NCBI RefSeq assembly: GCF_000240165.1
Contig: NC_017585.1
Location: 372,001 to 436,000 of the forward strand
DNA length: 64,000 nucleotides
Direction: 5' to 3'
Origin: Streptantibioticus cattleyicolor NRRL 8057 = DSM 46488
Lineage (GTDB): Bacteria; Actinomycetota; Actinomycetes; Streptomycetales; Streptomycetaceae
In this document: positions 1 through 8,127 of the stretch, piece after piece
Layout of the letters: each line of letters opens with the position of its first letter
Numbering within the stretch: the stretch's first letter is position 1
Translations under genes and position numbers: made by a program
The notes under the pieces: model-generated
The model's input: the letters and a program-made list of their open reading frames with translations, nothing else
Database searches by the model: none
Told to the model about the DNA's origin: nothing

Positions 1-1494
1 GTGCGCGCCGCCCTCGACGTGCTGCGCGACCTGGGTCCCCAGCTCGCCGGCCACCCCGATCTGGCCCGCGCCGTCCACCTCGCCTCGGCGCTGCTGTCGG
101 ACCAGGACCAGGGGGCGCGGCGGGAGGTGTACGAGTGGTTGCGGGAGACCGCGGAGCGGACGCCGGGCGCGCTCGGCCCGGCCGGGCAGGCGCTGTTGGT
201 GCGGTACGAGTCGACGGCCGGGCTGACGTCGGCGCGGCGGGCGATGGAACGGGTGCGGGGGCTGCTGGAGGAGCCCGCCGACTCCCTTGGCGAACCGTTC
301 CTGCTGGGCACCGCCGCCGCGGTCGCCCAGTGGGCCGACGAACTCGACGAGGCCGAACGCCTGGTCCGGCGCGGACTGGCCGGGCAGCGCGCCTCGTTGC
401 TCCACCCGATGCAGGCGGCGATGGTCAACACCCGGGCGGACATCGCCGCGGCCCGCGGGGACTACGCCGCCGTGCTGGCGCTGCCCGAGGCCCGGCCGTG
501 CCCCGAGAACCCCCCGAAGGCCGCCCGCCGGCTCAACGTCCAGGCGCACGCGGTGATCGCGCTGGTGGAGACGGGCCGGATCGGGGAGGCCGAGCGCCTC
601 GCGGCCGGCTTCGATCCGCGCAGCGTCAACGACGGGTGGGAACGCAACCGGTTCCTGTACGCGCGGGGGGTGTTGCGCGCCGCCACCGGTGATCCGGCGG
701 GCGCGCTGGACGACTTCACCGAGTGCGGGCGCCGTCAGTCGGCGCGGGACGTGATCAGTCCGGTGGTCACCCCGTGGCGTTCGGCGGCGGCCGGCTGCCG
801 GCTGGCGCTGGGCCGCCCCCGGGACGCCCTGGTGCTGGCCGAGGAGGAGCTGCGGCTGGCCGAGGTGTGGGGTACGCCGCGGCTGGTGGGGCGGGCGCTG
901 CGGGCGCTGGCCGAGGCGACCGGTGGCCGGCGCGGGGTGGAACTGGCCGCGGAGTCCGTCCGGTTGCTGCGGGACACCCCGGTGGCCACCGAACTCGTCC
1001 CGGCGCTGATCGCCTACGGCCGGCAGCTGACCGCGTCCGGGGAACGCGCCCGGGCCCGCGAGCCGTTGCGCGAGGCCGCCGAACGGGCCGAACGGCTGGG
1101 CGCGGTCCGGCTGCGCGCGGTGGCCGAGGAGGCGCTGCGCGAGGGCGGCGTCCGGCGGGCGGCGACCGCCCGTACCGGCTCCGCGGCGCTGACCGGCAGC
1201 GAGCGCCGGATCGCCGCCCTCGCCGCCGACGGCCGCACCAACGACGAGATCGCCGCCCTGCTGCACGTCGCCCGGCGCACCGTGGAGACCCATCTGACCA
1301 GCGCCTACCGGAAGCTGGGGATACGCCGCCGGACGGCGCTGGCCGCCGCCCTCGCCCACCGTCCGGCCGAGGCCGCCGTACCCGGCGACGCCCTGGAGTC
1401 CGCCCGTCCCGGCGCCGACCCCTGCCCGCTGCGCCGCGCCGCGCAGCACCCGGCCGGGAGCCGCCGGCCGTCGGTGCGGGACGGCGGCGGCTGA
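1..1494 (+). CDS. LuxR-family transcriptional regulator, C-terminal part
   Basis: The reading frame is open from the first base, so the true start probably lies upstream of the window; the GTG at position 1 may be chance. The visible 497 residues are helical TPR-like repeats (about 1-370) followed by a LuxR/GerE helix-turn-helix at about 395-455, containing TNDEIAALL and RRTVETHLTSAYRKLGI. This arrangement is typical of large ATP-binding LuxR (LAL) regulators, whose AAA-type ATPase domain would lie upstream and is not seen. A low-complexity tail of about 40 residues follows the helix-turn-helix. It should be a DNA-binding activator. Its target cannot be read from this window. Confidence 0.85.
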   Translation: MRAALDVLRDLGPQLAGHPDLARAVHLASALLSDQDQGARREVYEWLRETAERTPGALGPAGQALLVRYESTAGLTSARRAMERVRGLLEEPADSLGEPFLLGTAAAVAQWADELDEAERLVRRGLAGQRASLLHPMQAAMVNTRADIAAARGDYAAVLALPEARPCPENPPKAARRLNVQAHAVIALVETGRIGEAERLAAGFDPRSVNDGWERNRFLYARGVLRAATGDPAGALDDFTECGRRQSARDVISPVVTPWRSAAAGCRLALGRPRDALVLAEEELRLAEVWGTPRLVGRALRALAEATGGRRGVELAAESVRLLRDTPVATELVPALIAYGRQLTASGERARAREPLREAAERAERLGAVRLRAVAEEALREGGVRRAATARTGSAALTGSERRIAALAADGRTNDEIAALLHVARRTVETHLTSAYRKLGIRRRTALAAALAHRPAEAAVPGDALESARPGADPCPLRRAAQHPAGSRRPSVRDGGG

Positions 1495-1561
1495 ACGGGC
1501 AGGAGCAGTACGAGGGTTCGCGGCCCGGACCCGGCCGAGCCACGAGGGAGGAGAGGATCCG

Positions 1562-1840
1562 ATGGGTGCGCAGGGGCAGATACCGATGGCCTGGCACGAC
1601 GGGCAGCTCCACATGCCCGCGGCCGATGTCGCCCGGCTGTTGCGCAGCATCGCCGCGCTGTGGAGCGAGTGGACGGCGGCCGGGGAGCCGGAGTTGGACC
1701 GGCAGACCGCGGACACGCTGGCGGGCACCCTGACCGATGTCGCCGACCAGCTCGACCTGGCCTGCATCGCCGAGGTGACCGACGCCCGCCTCGGCCCCGG
1801 GGCGCAGGGCGGCGCGGGGGCGGACCCGGGGACGGGCTGA
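1562..1840 (+). CDS. Small conserved-looking hypothetical protein
   Basis: Encodes 92 residues behind a strong ribosome binding site (GGGAGGAGAG) 6-8 nt before the ATG. The middle is helical (VARLLRSIAALWSEW, then TLAGTLTDVADQLDLACI) and the C-terminal 20 residues are glycine-rich. There is no signal peptide or membrane segment. It lies 67 nt after the LuxR-type gene in the same direction and may be cotranscribed with it. I do not recognise the family. Confidence 0.6.
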   Translation: MGAQGQIPMAWHDGQLHMPAADVARLLRSIAALWSEWTAAGEPELDRQTADTLAGTLTDVADQLDLACIAEVTDARLGPGAQGGAGADPGTG

Positions 1841-1888
1841 GCGGCCGGCCCTGGTCGCTCCGTCAGCCCTCCGCGTCGGATTTCCCCG

Positions 1889-2302
1889 TCAGCCTTCTCC
1901 GTTGACGCGCCGGAGCAGTTCCAGCAGGGTCGCGCGGTCGGCGTCGGTCAGGGCGGCGAAGCAGGTGGTGAGGACCTGGTCGGCGACGCGGTGCCCGGCC
2001 GCCAGGATCCGCTCGCCGGCCGGGGTGAGGTGGTGTTCGATGCGCCGGCCGCGGCCAGGCCGCCGGTCGACCAGGTCCTGCGCGGCGAGGCGGCCGACGA
2101 GCGTGCCGAACGCCTGCTCGCTCTGGAACGTCGCCGCGGCCAGTTCGCGGGCCGACGCTCCGGGGGAACGGCTGATCGCGCGGAGCGCGTCCCATTGCGC
2201 CAGCGTCGTGCCGACGGCCGCGAGCGCGCTGTCCAGCGCCCGGTGCTGCCGGTACTGGGCCTGTTTGACCGCCCTGCCGAGGGCCTGCGGATCACCATGC
2301 AT
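1889..2302 (-). CDS. MarR-family transcriptional regulator
   Basis: A 137-residue winged-helix protein of normal MarR length. The recognition-helix region reads SARELAAATFQSEQAFGTLV (about 51-70) and the wing follows at about 80-95 (RRPGRGRRIEHHLTPAG). It is divergent from an alpha/beta hydrolase gene, and the 60-nt space between them holds palindromes (see 2323-2352). The usual MarR arrangement would have it repress both itself and the hydrolase until an aromatic or lipophilic ligand binds. The ligand is unknown. Confidence 0.85.
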   Translation of the reverse strand: MHGDPQALGRAVKQAQYRQHRALDSALAAVGTTLAQWDALRAISRSPGASARELAAATFQSEQAFGTLVGRLAAQDLVDRRPGRGRRIEHHLTPAGERILAAGHRVADQVLTTCFAALTDADRATLLELLRRVNGEG

Positions 2303-2322
2303 GGGGCAAGCCTAACCCAACG

Positions 2323-2352
2323 ACTAAGCTAGCTTATATAAACATCCTTAGT
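2323..2352. promoter_or_regulatory. Candidate MarR operator and divergent promoter
   Basis: An AT-rich island in very GC-rich DNA. It contains the perfect 12-bp palindrome TAAGCTAGCTTA (2325-2336) and a wider inverted pair ACTAAG (2323-2328) / CTTAGT (2347-2352). It sits between the divergent MarR and hydrolase starts. The hydrolase ATG at 2365 has no clear Shine-Dalgarno sequence, so its message may be leaderless with the -10 box inside this island. Operator function is inferred from position and symmetry. Confidence 0.55.
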
Positions 2353-2364
2353 TACTCTGTCGGC

Positions 2365-3168
2365 ATGGCTACCGACATCACCACGGTCGTCCACGACGAC
2401 CTGCCGCTGACCCTGTCCGAGGCCGGAACGGGCCGCCCCGTGCTGCTCCTGCACGGCGGCGGAGGCCCCGCCACCGTCGCCGGACTCGCCGCGCGCCTGG
2501 CCCGCGTCGCCCACGTCATCGCCCCCGTCCACCCCGGCTGGGACGGCACCCCCCGCCCCGCGTGGTGCACCGGGATCGACGACCTGGCCCTCGCCTACCT
2601 CCACCACCTGCACGACCGCGGCCTCGACGACGTCCTCGTCATCGGCTCCTCGCTCGGCGGCTGGGCCGCGGCCGAGATGGCGGTGCGTGACACCGCGGGC
2701 CTCATCTCCGGCCTGGTCCTGATCAACGCGGTCGGCGTGCGCGTCGAGGGCGAGCCGATCGCCGACTTCTTCGCCCTCGACCCCCGCGGTCTCGCCGAAC
2801 ACTCCTGGCACGACCCGGACCGCCACTTCCAGGACCCCGCCCTCCTCCCGGCCGCTCAACGCGCCGTCCGCCAGGCCAACGCGGCCACCATGCGCGTCAT
2901 CGCGGGCGACCCCTACATGCACGACCCCAAGCTGCTGCGTCGGCTGGGGCGCGTCGACATCCCGGCCCTGCTGCTGTGGGGCGAGAGCGACCGCGTCGTC
3001 ACCCCGGCCTACGGCGCGGCCTTCGCGGACGCCTTCCCCCACGGCCGCTTCGAGACCATCCCCGAAGCCGGCCACCTTCCGCACATCGAACAGCCCGAGG
3101 CCACCTTCGCCCGGATCGAAACCCAACTGCTCCGCACCACCGCCTCTCCGGTCAGAACGGGGAGGTGA
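2365..3168 (+). CDS. Alpha/beta-fold hydrolase
   Basis: A 267-residue soluble alpha/beta hydrolase. The oxyanion-hole region is LLLHGGGGPAT (about 27-37), the nucleophile elbow is GSSLGG (about 93-98, Ser95), a candidate acid is the Asp in WGESDRVV, and the catalytic His is in EAGHLPHIE near the C-terminus. Family members cleave esters, C-C bonds or lactones; the substrate cannot be told from sequence. The divergent MarR regulator suggests induction by a small molecule. The 3' end overlaps the convergent orphan gene by 17 nt. Confidence 0.88.
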   Translation: MATDITTVVHDDLPLTLSEAGTGRPVLLLHGGGGPATVAGLAARLARVAHVIAPVHPGWDGTPRPAWCTGIDDLALAYLHHLHDRGLDDVLVIGSSLGGWAAAEMAVRDTAGLISGLVLINAVGVRVEGEPIADFFALDPRGLAEHSWHDPDRHFQDPALLPAAQRAVRQANAATMRVIAGDPYMHDPKLLRRLGRVDIPALLLWGESDRVVTPAYGAAFADAFPHGRFETIPEAGHLPHIEQPEATFARIETQLLRTTASPVRTGR

Positions 3169-3601
3169 ATTCGACGCCGGCGCCGTCGTCCGTGAGGCTG
3201 AATCCGAGCTTTTCGGCGACGAGCGTCGTGCCGTCACTGAAATAGAGCGTGACCCGCGCGTCGTCGATGGGCCAGTGGTCGTGCCCGTTGGTCTTGATCC
3301 ACATGCGGACCTTGAAACCCTCGCAATCCGGCTTGGTCGCGCCGGGCGCCTCCACCACCAACGGCACGATGTGGTGCGAGTCGTCGTTGTACGTGGTCAT
3401 GTCCTTTCCGGAGCTGTCCGCGTTGTTGACCGAGGCCAGCAGGCCCTTGTCGTCCCGTGTCTTGACGGTGACGTAGATGCCGGTGTCGTGGTCCTTGTCC
3501 TCCTCGTCGCCGGTGAGCGTGAAGAGCGTGGCCCGGACGCCGGGCGGCGTCCGTTCGTCCGCGCCGGCGGCCACCGGGCCCGCCCCGGATTCGTCGGTCA
3601 T
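3152..3601 (-). CDS. Hypothetical acidic beta-rich protein
   Basis: I start it at the ATG at 3601 (149 residues) because GAAAGGGG lies 6-8 nt upstream; the frame stays open to 3700 but that extension lacks a ribosome binding site. The protein is acidic and beta-strand rich (for example TGIYVTVKTRDD and RVTLYFSDGTTLVAE), with no signal peptide or membrane segment. The pattern suggests a compact beta-sandwich of PLAT or C2 type, but no diagnostic motif supports that. Function unknown. It converges on and overlaps the hydrolase gene. Confidence 0.6.
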   Translation of the reverse strand: MTDESGAGPVAAGADERTPPGVRATLFTLTGDEEDKDHDTGIYVTVKTRDDKGLLASVNNADSSGKDMTTYNDDSHHIVPLVVEAPGATKPDCEGFKVRMWIKTNGHDHWPIDDARVTLYFSDGTTLVAEKLGFSLTDDGAGVEFTSPF

Positions 3602-4436
3602 GGCGGAACCCCTTTCAGCGGGCACCCGTTCACCGGGTAAGCGGCGGGCGGGAAAAGGGAATTCGGCGGCTCCGGCGGCGGAAGGGGAGAACACCATCAC
3701 CGCCGCCGCCTTCGCGTCCGCCCCCCGTGGTTTCGGACCCGTGCGGGCGCGTCAAGAGGCGTAACTCCGGAGATTCCGCCGCGAGAAGACCCCTTTCCGT
3801 CCGGCGCGAGGAAAAACGAATCCCCCACGCGATTCCCCGGACGCACGGAGATCACCGGCCCCGAAAACGGGCGCACGACACCGGCGCGGGAATTCACCAC
3901 CACCCCCCCGAGGGCGACGCCGCCCCGGGCCGGCTCGCGGCGAGCACGCCGCACCACGTGCGCACGCGTCGCGGACGGCCCGGGCGCCGAGATGGTTGCA
4001 TCACCCACGTGATCGACGGGGGCGCGGACCGGACATCCGGCGACGGCCGATTCATAAACCCGGGTAACAGGGCTTTTAACGAAGACTTATGGTCCCCGCC
4101 ATGTCGTTTTCGCCGCGCGGCCCGTCAGGGCGCTTCTGACCGGCCGGTTTGTGACGGTCGTCTCCGCGCGGACCGGGAACCCGAAATGGCTGGCATCCGT
4201 CCGCGCGCGCCCAAGTCGCCCAGCACCGGACGCAGTTGGCGCAAACGCGTCCCGAATGATGAGATAGCATTCGTCCTCGGACGCCCCACCGTTCCCCTCC
4301 GGATACCCGTCACGGCATTCCGGTGGAAGCCCGCTGCGGGATCGCGCGGCATTCCCGGAGCGTCCGTCGTCTCCGCGCGCCGACCCACCGTCGGCCACCC
4401 GCGGCTCCCCCGAACATCTCATTGAACAGGAAATTG
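3602..4436. other. Gene-poor spacer upstream of the LuxC/LuxE-like operon
   Basis: About 830 bp without a convincing gene. The open frames here are arginine-rich shadows without ribosome binding sites. Base composition drops locally around 4040-4100 and 4240-4330, where promoters for the downstream five-gene operon would be expected. I cannot pick out a clear -35/-10 pair or operator. Confidence 0.5.
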
Positions 4437-5699
4437 ATGCCCGTTCAACAACTCGCCGAGCTGATACGGTTCGTGCGCCGCAACTCCCCGTTCTACCAGG
4501 AGCTCTACGCCCACCTGCCGGAGCGGGTCGAGTCCCTCGAAGACCTTCCGGTGGTGCCCCAGACGGAATTCTGGCGGGCCAACTCACCGCGCGACAACCG
4601 GCTGCTGACCGCGCCGCTCGACGAAGCGGTGGTCTTCCGCAGCGGCGGCACCACGGGATCCCCGAAGTTCTCCGTGTACACCCGCACCGAATGGGAGGAG
4701 TTCACCACCGCGTTCGGTGCCGGGCTCGTCACGGCGGGGCTGCGGCCGGGTCACCGGGTGGCCGATCTTTTCTACGCCGGTGATCTCTACGCCAGCTTCA
4801 TGTTCATCCTGGATTCACTTCACCGTTCCCCGGTGGCCAATGTCCGGCTGCCCGTGGGCGGTGCCACTTCCTGGGAATCCACCGCGGCCACCCTGGAGGA
4901 GTTCCGGGCCCAGGTGATCGCCGGCACCCCGACGACGTTGTGCGCCCTGGCCGATCGCCTGGTCGCGGCCGGCCGTCCGCTGCCCGACGTGGAACTCCTC
5001 TTCTTCGGCGGCGAATGCGTCTTCGGCGACCAACTCCCGCTGCTGAAGCAGGCGTTCCCCGCCGCCGAGGTGCGCTCGATCGGCTACGCCAGCGTGGACG
5101 CGGGCCTGCTCGGCGAGGCGGTGCCGGGCGAGGACCCCCGGGTGCACCGCGTCTTCGCCCCGCACACCGTGGTGGAGATCCTGGCGGACGACGCCGACAC
5201 CCCGGTGACCGCCGAGGGCGTGCCGGGCCGCCTGGTCGTCACCGACCTGCGACGGCGGCTGATGCCGGTGCTGCGCTACCCGGCGGGCGACCGCGCCGAG
5301 TGGGTCGACCGCGCCGCTGGGCTCTTCCGGATCCTCGGCCGCGCCGAGGAAGGGGTGCGCCTCGGCCCGGTGACGCTCTACACCCAGGACGTGCACGACA
5401 TCGTCGCCGCCACCGACGATGCGGGCCGGATCACCGGCGTCCAGCTCGTGGTGCGGCGCCAGGACGGCCGCGACGAACTGCTGCTGCGCCTGGCCGCCGA
5501 CGAACTCGCCGGTGAGGACGACAAGGTGGCCGAGGCGATCACCACCGCGCTGCTCACCGGCCGTCCGGCCTACGACTCCGCCGTCTCGGCCGGTCACGTC
5601 AACGCGCCGGTGGTGGAGTGGGTGCGCCACCGCGACCTGGCGGTCAACGCCCGTTCGGGCAAGCTGATCCGCGTCGTCGACGAACGGCCGCACTCGTGA
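4437..5699 (+). CDS. PaaK-like adenylate-forming enzyme (acyl-CoA ligase family)
   Basis: A 420-residue enzyme of the phenylacetate-CoA ligase branch of adenylating enzymes, which makes an acyl-AMP and then usually a thioester. The ATP loop is FRSGGTTGSP (67-76), the region that is usually YGSTE reads YASVDAG (217-223), RYPAGD follows at about 280, and the C-terminal lysine motif is ARSGKL (Lys409). The ATG at 4437 is chosen over an in-frame ATG at 4323 because CAGGA stands 6 nt before it and the extension is arginine-rich. It is the first gene of the operon and overlaps the next by 4 nt (GTGA). The altered YASVDAG motif makes substrate prediction unsafe. Confidence 0.85.
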   Translation: MPVQQLAELIRFVRRNSPFYQELYAHLPERVESLEDLPVVPQTEFWRANSPRDNRLLTAPLDEAVVFRSGGTTGSPKFSVYTRTEWEEFTTAFGAGLVTAGLRPGHRVADLFYAGDLYASFMFILDSLHRSPVANVRLPVGGATSWESTAATLEEFRAQVIAGTPTTLCALADRLVAAGRPLPDVELLFFGGECVFGDQLPLLKQAFPAAEVRSIGYASVDAGLLGEAVPGEDPRVHRVFAPHTVVEILADDADTPVTAEGVPGRLVVTDLRRRLMPVLRYPAGDRAEWVDRAAGLFRILGRAEEGVRLGPVTLYTQDVHDIVAATDDAGRITGVQLVVRRQDGRDELLLRLAADELAGEDDKVAEAITTALLTGRPAYDSAVSAGHVNAPVVEWVRHRDLAVNARSGKLIRVVDERPHS

Positions 5700-6988
5700 G
5701 CGCCTCGGCGCGCCGCCTGCCCGTCGTCCTGCGGAACCGTTCCTTCGGCTCGGTCTGGGCCGCCCAGGTGCTCACCCAGGGCGCGGGCCGGATGTTCCAG
5801 GTCGGCGCGGTGTGGTGGCTGGTGGGGTATGCCGCCGGGGAGCACCGGGGGCTGGACTCCGGTCTCTTCCTGATGGCCGGCACCCTGCCTCCGGTGGCGC
5901 TGGCGCCGGTGGTGGCCCGGATCGTCGCCCGCCGTTCACACCGCGCGGTGCTGGCGGTCTCCGCCTCGGCGGCCGGCCTGGTCGCCGCGGGCATGGCCGG
6001 GTGGACGTACGCGGCCACGCCCCCGGTGGCCGCCGTCTACGCGGCCGGGCTCGCCCTCGCCTCCTGCCAGGCGGTCTTCGACCCGTGCCTGACGACGTCG
6101 GTGCCGGAGCTGGTGGCGGACGCCGACATCGAGGCGGCCACCGGTTTCGAGCTGTCCACCCAGTCGCTGGCCGGGCTCGCCGGCGGGCTGCTGGGGCCGC
6201 TGCTGGTCGACGCGTGCGGCATCGCCGGTGTGGTCGCCGGAAGCGCCGGCGCCTATCTGCTGGCCGGCGCGCTGCTGTCGGCCACCCGTTTCCCGCACCG
6301 CGCCACGCCGACCGGCGCGGACGGTCCGGCGGACCAGGCCGACGGGCGGGCCGCGCGTCCGCTGCGCGCCGTCCTGGCCGGACTGCCGTTCATCCGCCGG
6401 GTGTTGCTCTGCTTCGCCGCGGCCAACGTCTTCACCACCGCCGTCTACGTCGTCATGCCGCTGTACACCCACGACGTGCTGCACTCCACCGGCTCCACGG
6501 TGGCCTCGCTGGAGGCCGCGCTCGGCGCCGGGACGCTGATCGGCTCCTTCACCGGCGCCCGGGTCCCCGGCCGCCCCACCGCGATCGGCGCGGCCTGCCT
6601 GCTGCTGACCGGCGCCGCGCTGGCCCTGCCGGCCGCCGTCCCCGGCCGGATCGCCGCCCCCGCGGCGCTGGTCGTGGCGGGCTGGTGCGTCGGGGTGATC
6701 GGCGTGCGGTTCGTGGCGCTCTTCCAGCGGCTGGTGCCGGCCGCCGACAAGCCCGGGTTCTTCGCCGTGATGCAGGCCCTGCTGGGTGCCACCTTCCCGG
6801 TCTCCTCGCTGCTGTTCGGCGCGCTCGGCGACCACGTGCCGGCGCGGGCGCTCTGCCTGCTCCAGGGCGTCGGGCTGCTGCCGGTCGCCGTCGCGCTGTG
6901 GTGGCTGGGCAGCCGAGGCGACGCGGGGTCCGAGGCGTCCGCCCGCCCCGCCGCCCGTACCGTCGCGGCCACCGGAGGCGCGCGGTGA
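5696..6988 (+). CDS. MFS transporter, probable exporter
   Basis: A 430-residue membrane protein with about 10-12 hydrophobic segments. The N-terminus, NRSFGSVWAAQVLTQGAGRM, is typical of MFS proteins of the MFS_3/enterobactin-exporter type. The GTG start at 5696 overlaps the preceding stop by 4 nt, so translation is coupled. Within an operon of acyl-activating and acyl-reducing enzymes the simplest role is export of the product, but import of the acid substrate is not excluded. Confidence 0.85.
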   Translation: MSASARRLPVVLRNRSFGSVWAAQVLTQGAGRMFQVGAVWWLVGYAAGEHRGLDSGLFLMAGTLPPVALAPVVARIVARRSHRAVLAVSASAAGLVAAGMAGWTYAATPPVAAVYAAGLALASCQAVFDPCLTTSVPELVADADIEAATGFELSTQSLAGLAGGLLGPLLVDACGIAGVVAGSAGAYLLAGALLSATRFPHRATPTGADGPADQADGRAARPLRAVLAGLPFIRRVLLCFAAANVFTTAVYVVMPLYTHDVLHSTGSTVASLEAALGAGTLIGSFTGARVPGRPTAIGAACLLLTGAALALPAAVPGRIAAPAALVVAGWCVGVIGVRFVALFQRLVPAADKPGFFAVMQALLGATFPVSSLLFGALGDHVPARALCLLQGVGLLPVAVALWWLGSRGDAGSEASARPAARTVAATGGAR

Positions 6989-8127
6989 CCGTCACCCTGG
7001 CCCCCGCGGCCCTTCAGGACATCGCCGAACTGCGGCAGTTGTACTTCGAGGTGTACGGCCACGGCTACCCGGTGCCGCTCGGCAGCGACCCGGCGGTGAT
7101 GCGCGAGCTGATCACCGGCGGCCACGCCCACTGGCTGACCGCCCGCACCGACGACGGCCCGCTGATCGGCTCCGCGGCCGTCCAGACCGAGCCCGGCAGC
7201 CGCATCGGCAAGCTGGTCGGCCTGGTCGTCCACCCCTCGCACCGCACCGGCGGACTCGCCTCGCGGCTGACCGCGGCGGTGTGCGACGAGGCGTTCGCCA
7301 CCGGCCGCCTGGACTCGGTGTACACCACCGCCCGCGTGGTCACCGAGGGCCCGCAGCGGATCGCGGTGCGCAACGGCTTCCGCCCGCTCGGTCTGCTGCC
7401 CAACGCCGTCGAGGTCGAGGGGTGCGAAACCCTGGCGCTGTTCGCCCGGTACGCCGACGGCGTGCTGGAGCGCCGGGCCCCGGTGCGGCGGGTACCGGCG
7501 CAGCTGACCGGGTTGCTGGCCGCGGCCGAGCAGGCCGTCGGCATCGACTACGGGGCCACCCTGACCGACCCGGCCGGACCGGTGGCGCCCCGGCCCGTGA
7601 CGCCCGGCGCCGAGCCCATCGAGCTGATCGCGGCGCCCTCGTTCGTCCGCCGCCGTTTCCACGACCGCTTCCCCGGCACCGACGACCGGTTCTTCCCACT
7701 GCACGCCCCCAACGCCGTCCTGGTCGCCCACGACGGACGCTTCGAGGCGTACGCGGAGCTGGACCCGGTGGCCGCCAGTTGCGCCCTGATCGCGGTCCAT
7801 CCGCGGCCGGCCGCGGTCGACGGCGCCCTGGAGGCGCTGATGAACGCGGTCACCCGGGCCGGCGCCGACTACGTGGAGACCCTGCTGCCGCTGACCGACA
7901 CCACGGCACTGGAGGTCTTCCTCGCCGCCGGCTTCGTCCCCGGCGCCGTCTACCCGGCGATGCGCCGGATCGGCGACCGCTTCCACGACCATGTGGTCCT
8001 CTCCCGCACCAGCCGGCAGATCGACTTCCGCCGGGCCGCCGTCAGCCCGCTGCTCCAGCCCTACCTGAGCGCGTACCTGACCGCCTGGAGCGCCACCTAT
8101 CTGCCCCTTCACGAGGTTGTCCGATGA
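6985..8127 (+). CDS. Two-lobed GNAT-family acyltransferase
   Basis: 380 residues, about twice a single GNAT domain. The N-terminal lobe (about 1-150) shows the acyl-CoA binding region KLVGLVVHPSHRTGGLASRL, followed by AVRNGFRPLGLLPN. The C-terminal lobe (about 205-370) repeats the fold more loosely (CALIAVHPRP, then VFLAAGFVPGAVYPAM) and appears to lack the pyrophosphate loop, so it may be structural or bind the acceptor. The GTG start overlaps the MFS stop by 4 nt; the 3' end overlaps the LuxE-like start by 4 nt. In context it could transfer the activated acyl group to an amine. Donor and acceptor are unknown. Confidence 0.8.
   Translation: MTVTLAPAALQDIAELRQLYFEVYGHGYPVPLGSDPAVMRELITGGHAHWLTARTDDGPLIGSAAVQTEPGSRIGKLVGLVVHPSHRTGGLASRLTAAVCDEAFATGRLDSVYTTARVVTEGPQRIAVRNGFRPLGLLPNAVEVEGCETLALFARYADGVLERRAPVRRVPAQLTGLLAAAEQAVGIDYGATLTDPAGPVAPRPVTPGAEPIELIAAPSFVRRRFHDRFPGTDDRFFPLHAPNAVLVAHDGRFEAYAELDPVAASCALIAVHPRPAAVDGALEALMNAVTRAGADYVETLLPLTDTTALEVFLAAGFVPGAVYPAMRRIGDRFHDHVVLSRTSRQIDFRRAAVSPLLQPYLSAYLTAWSATYLPLHEVVR

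Noticed and set aside
3697-4008. 103-codon minus-strand frame in the spacer before the LuxC/LuxE-like operon
   Set aside because: No ribosome binding site, no recognisable motif and an Arg/Gly/Val-biased translation.
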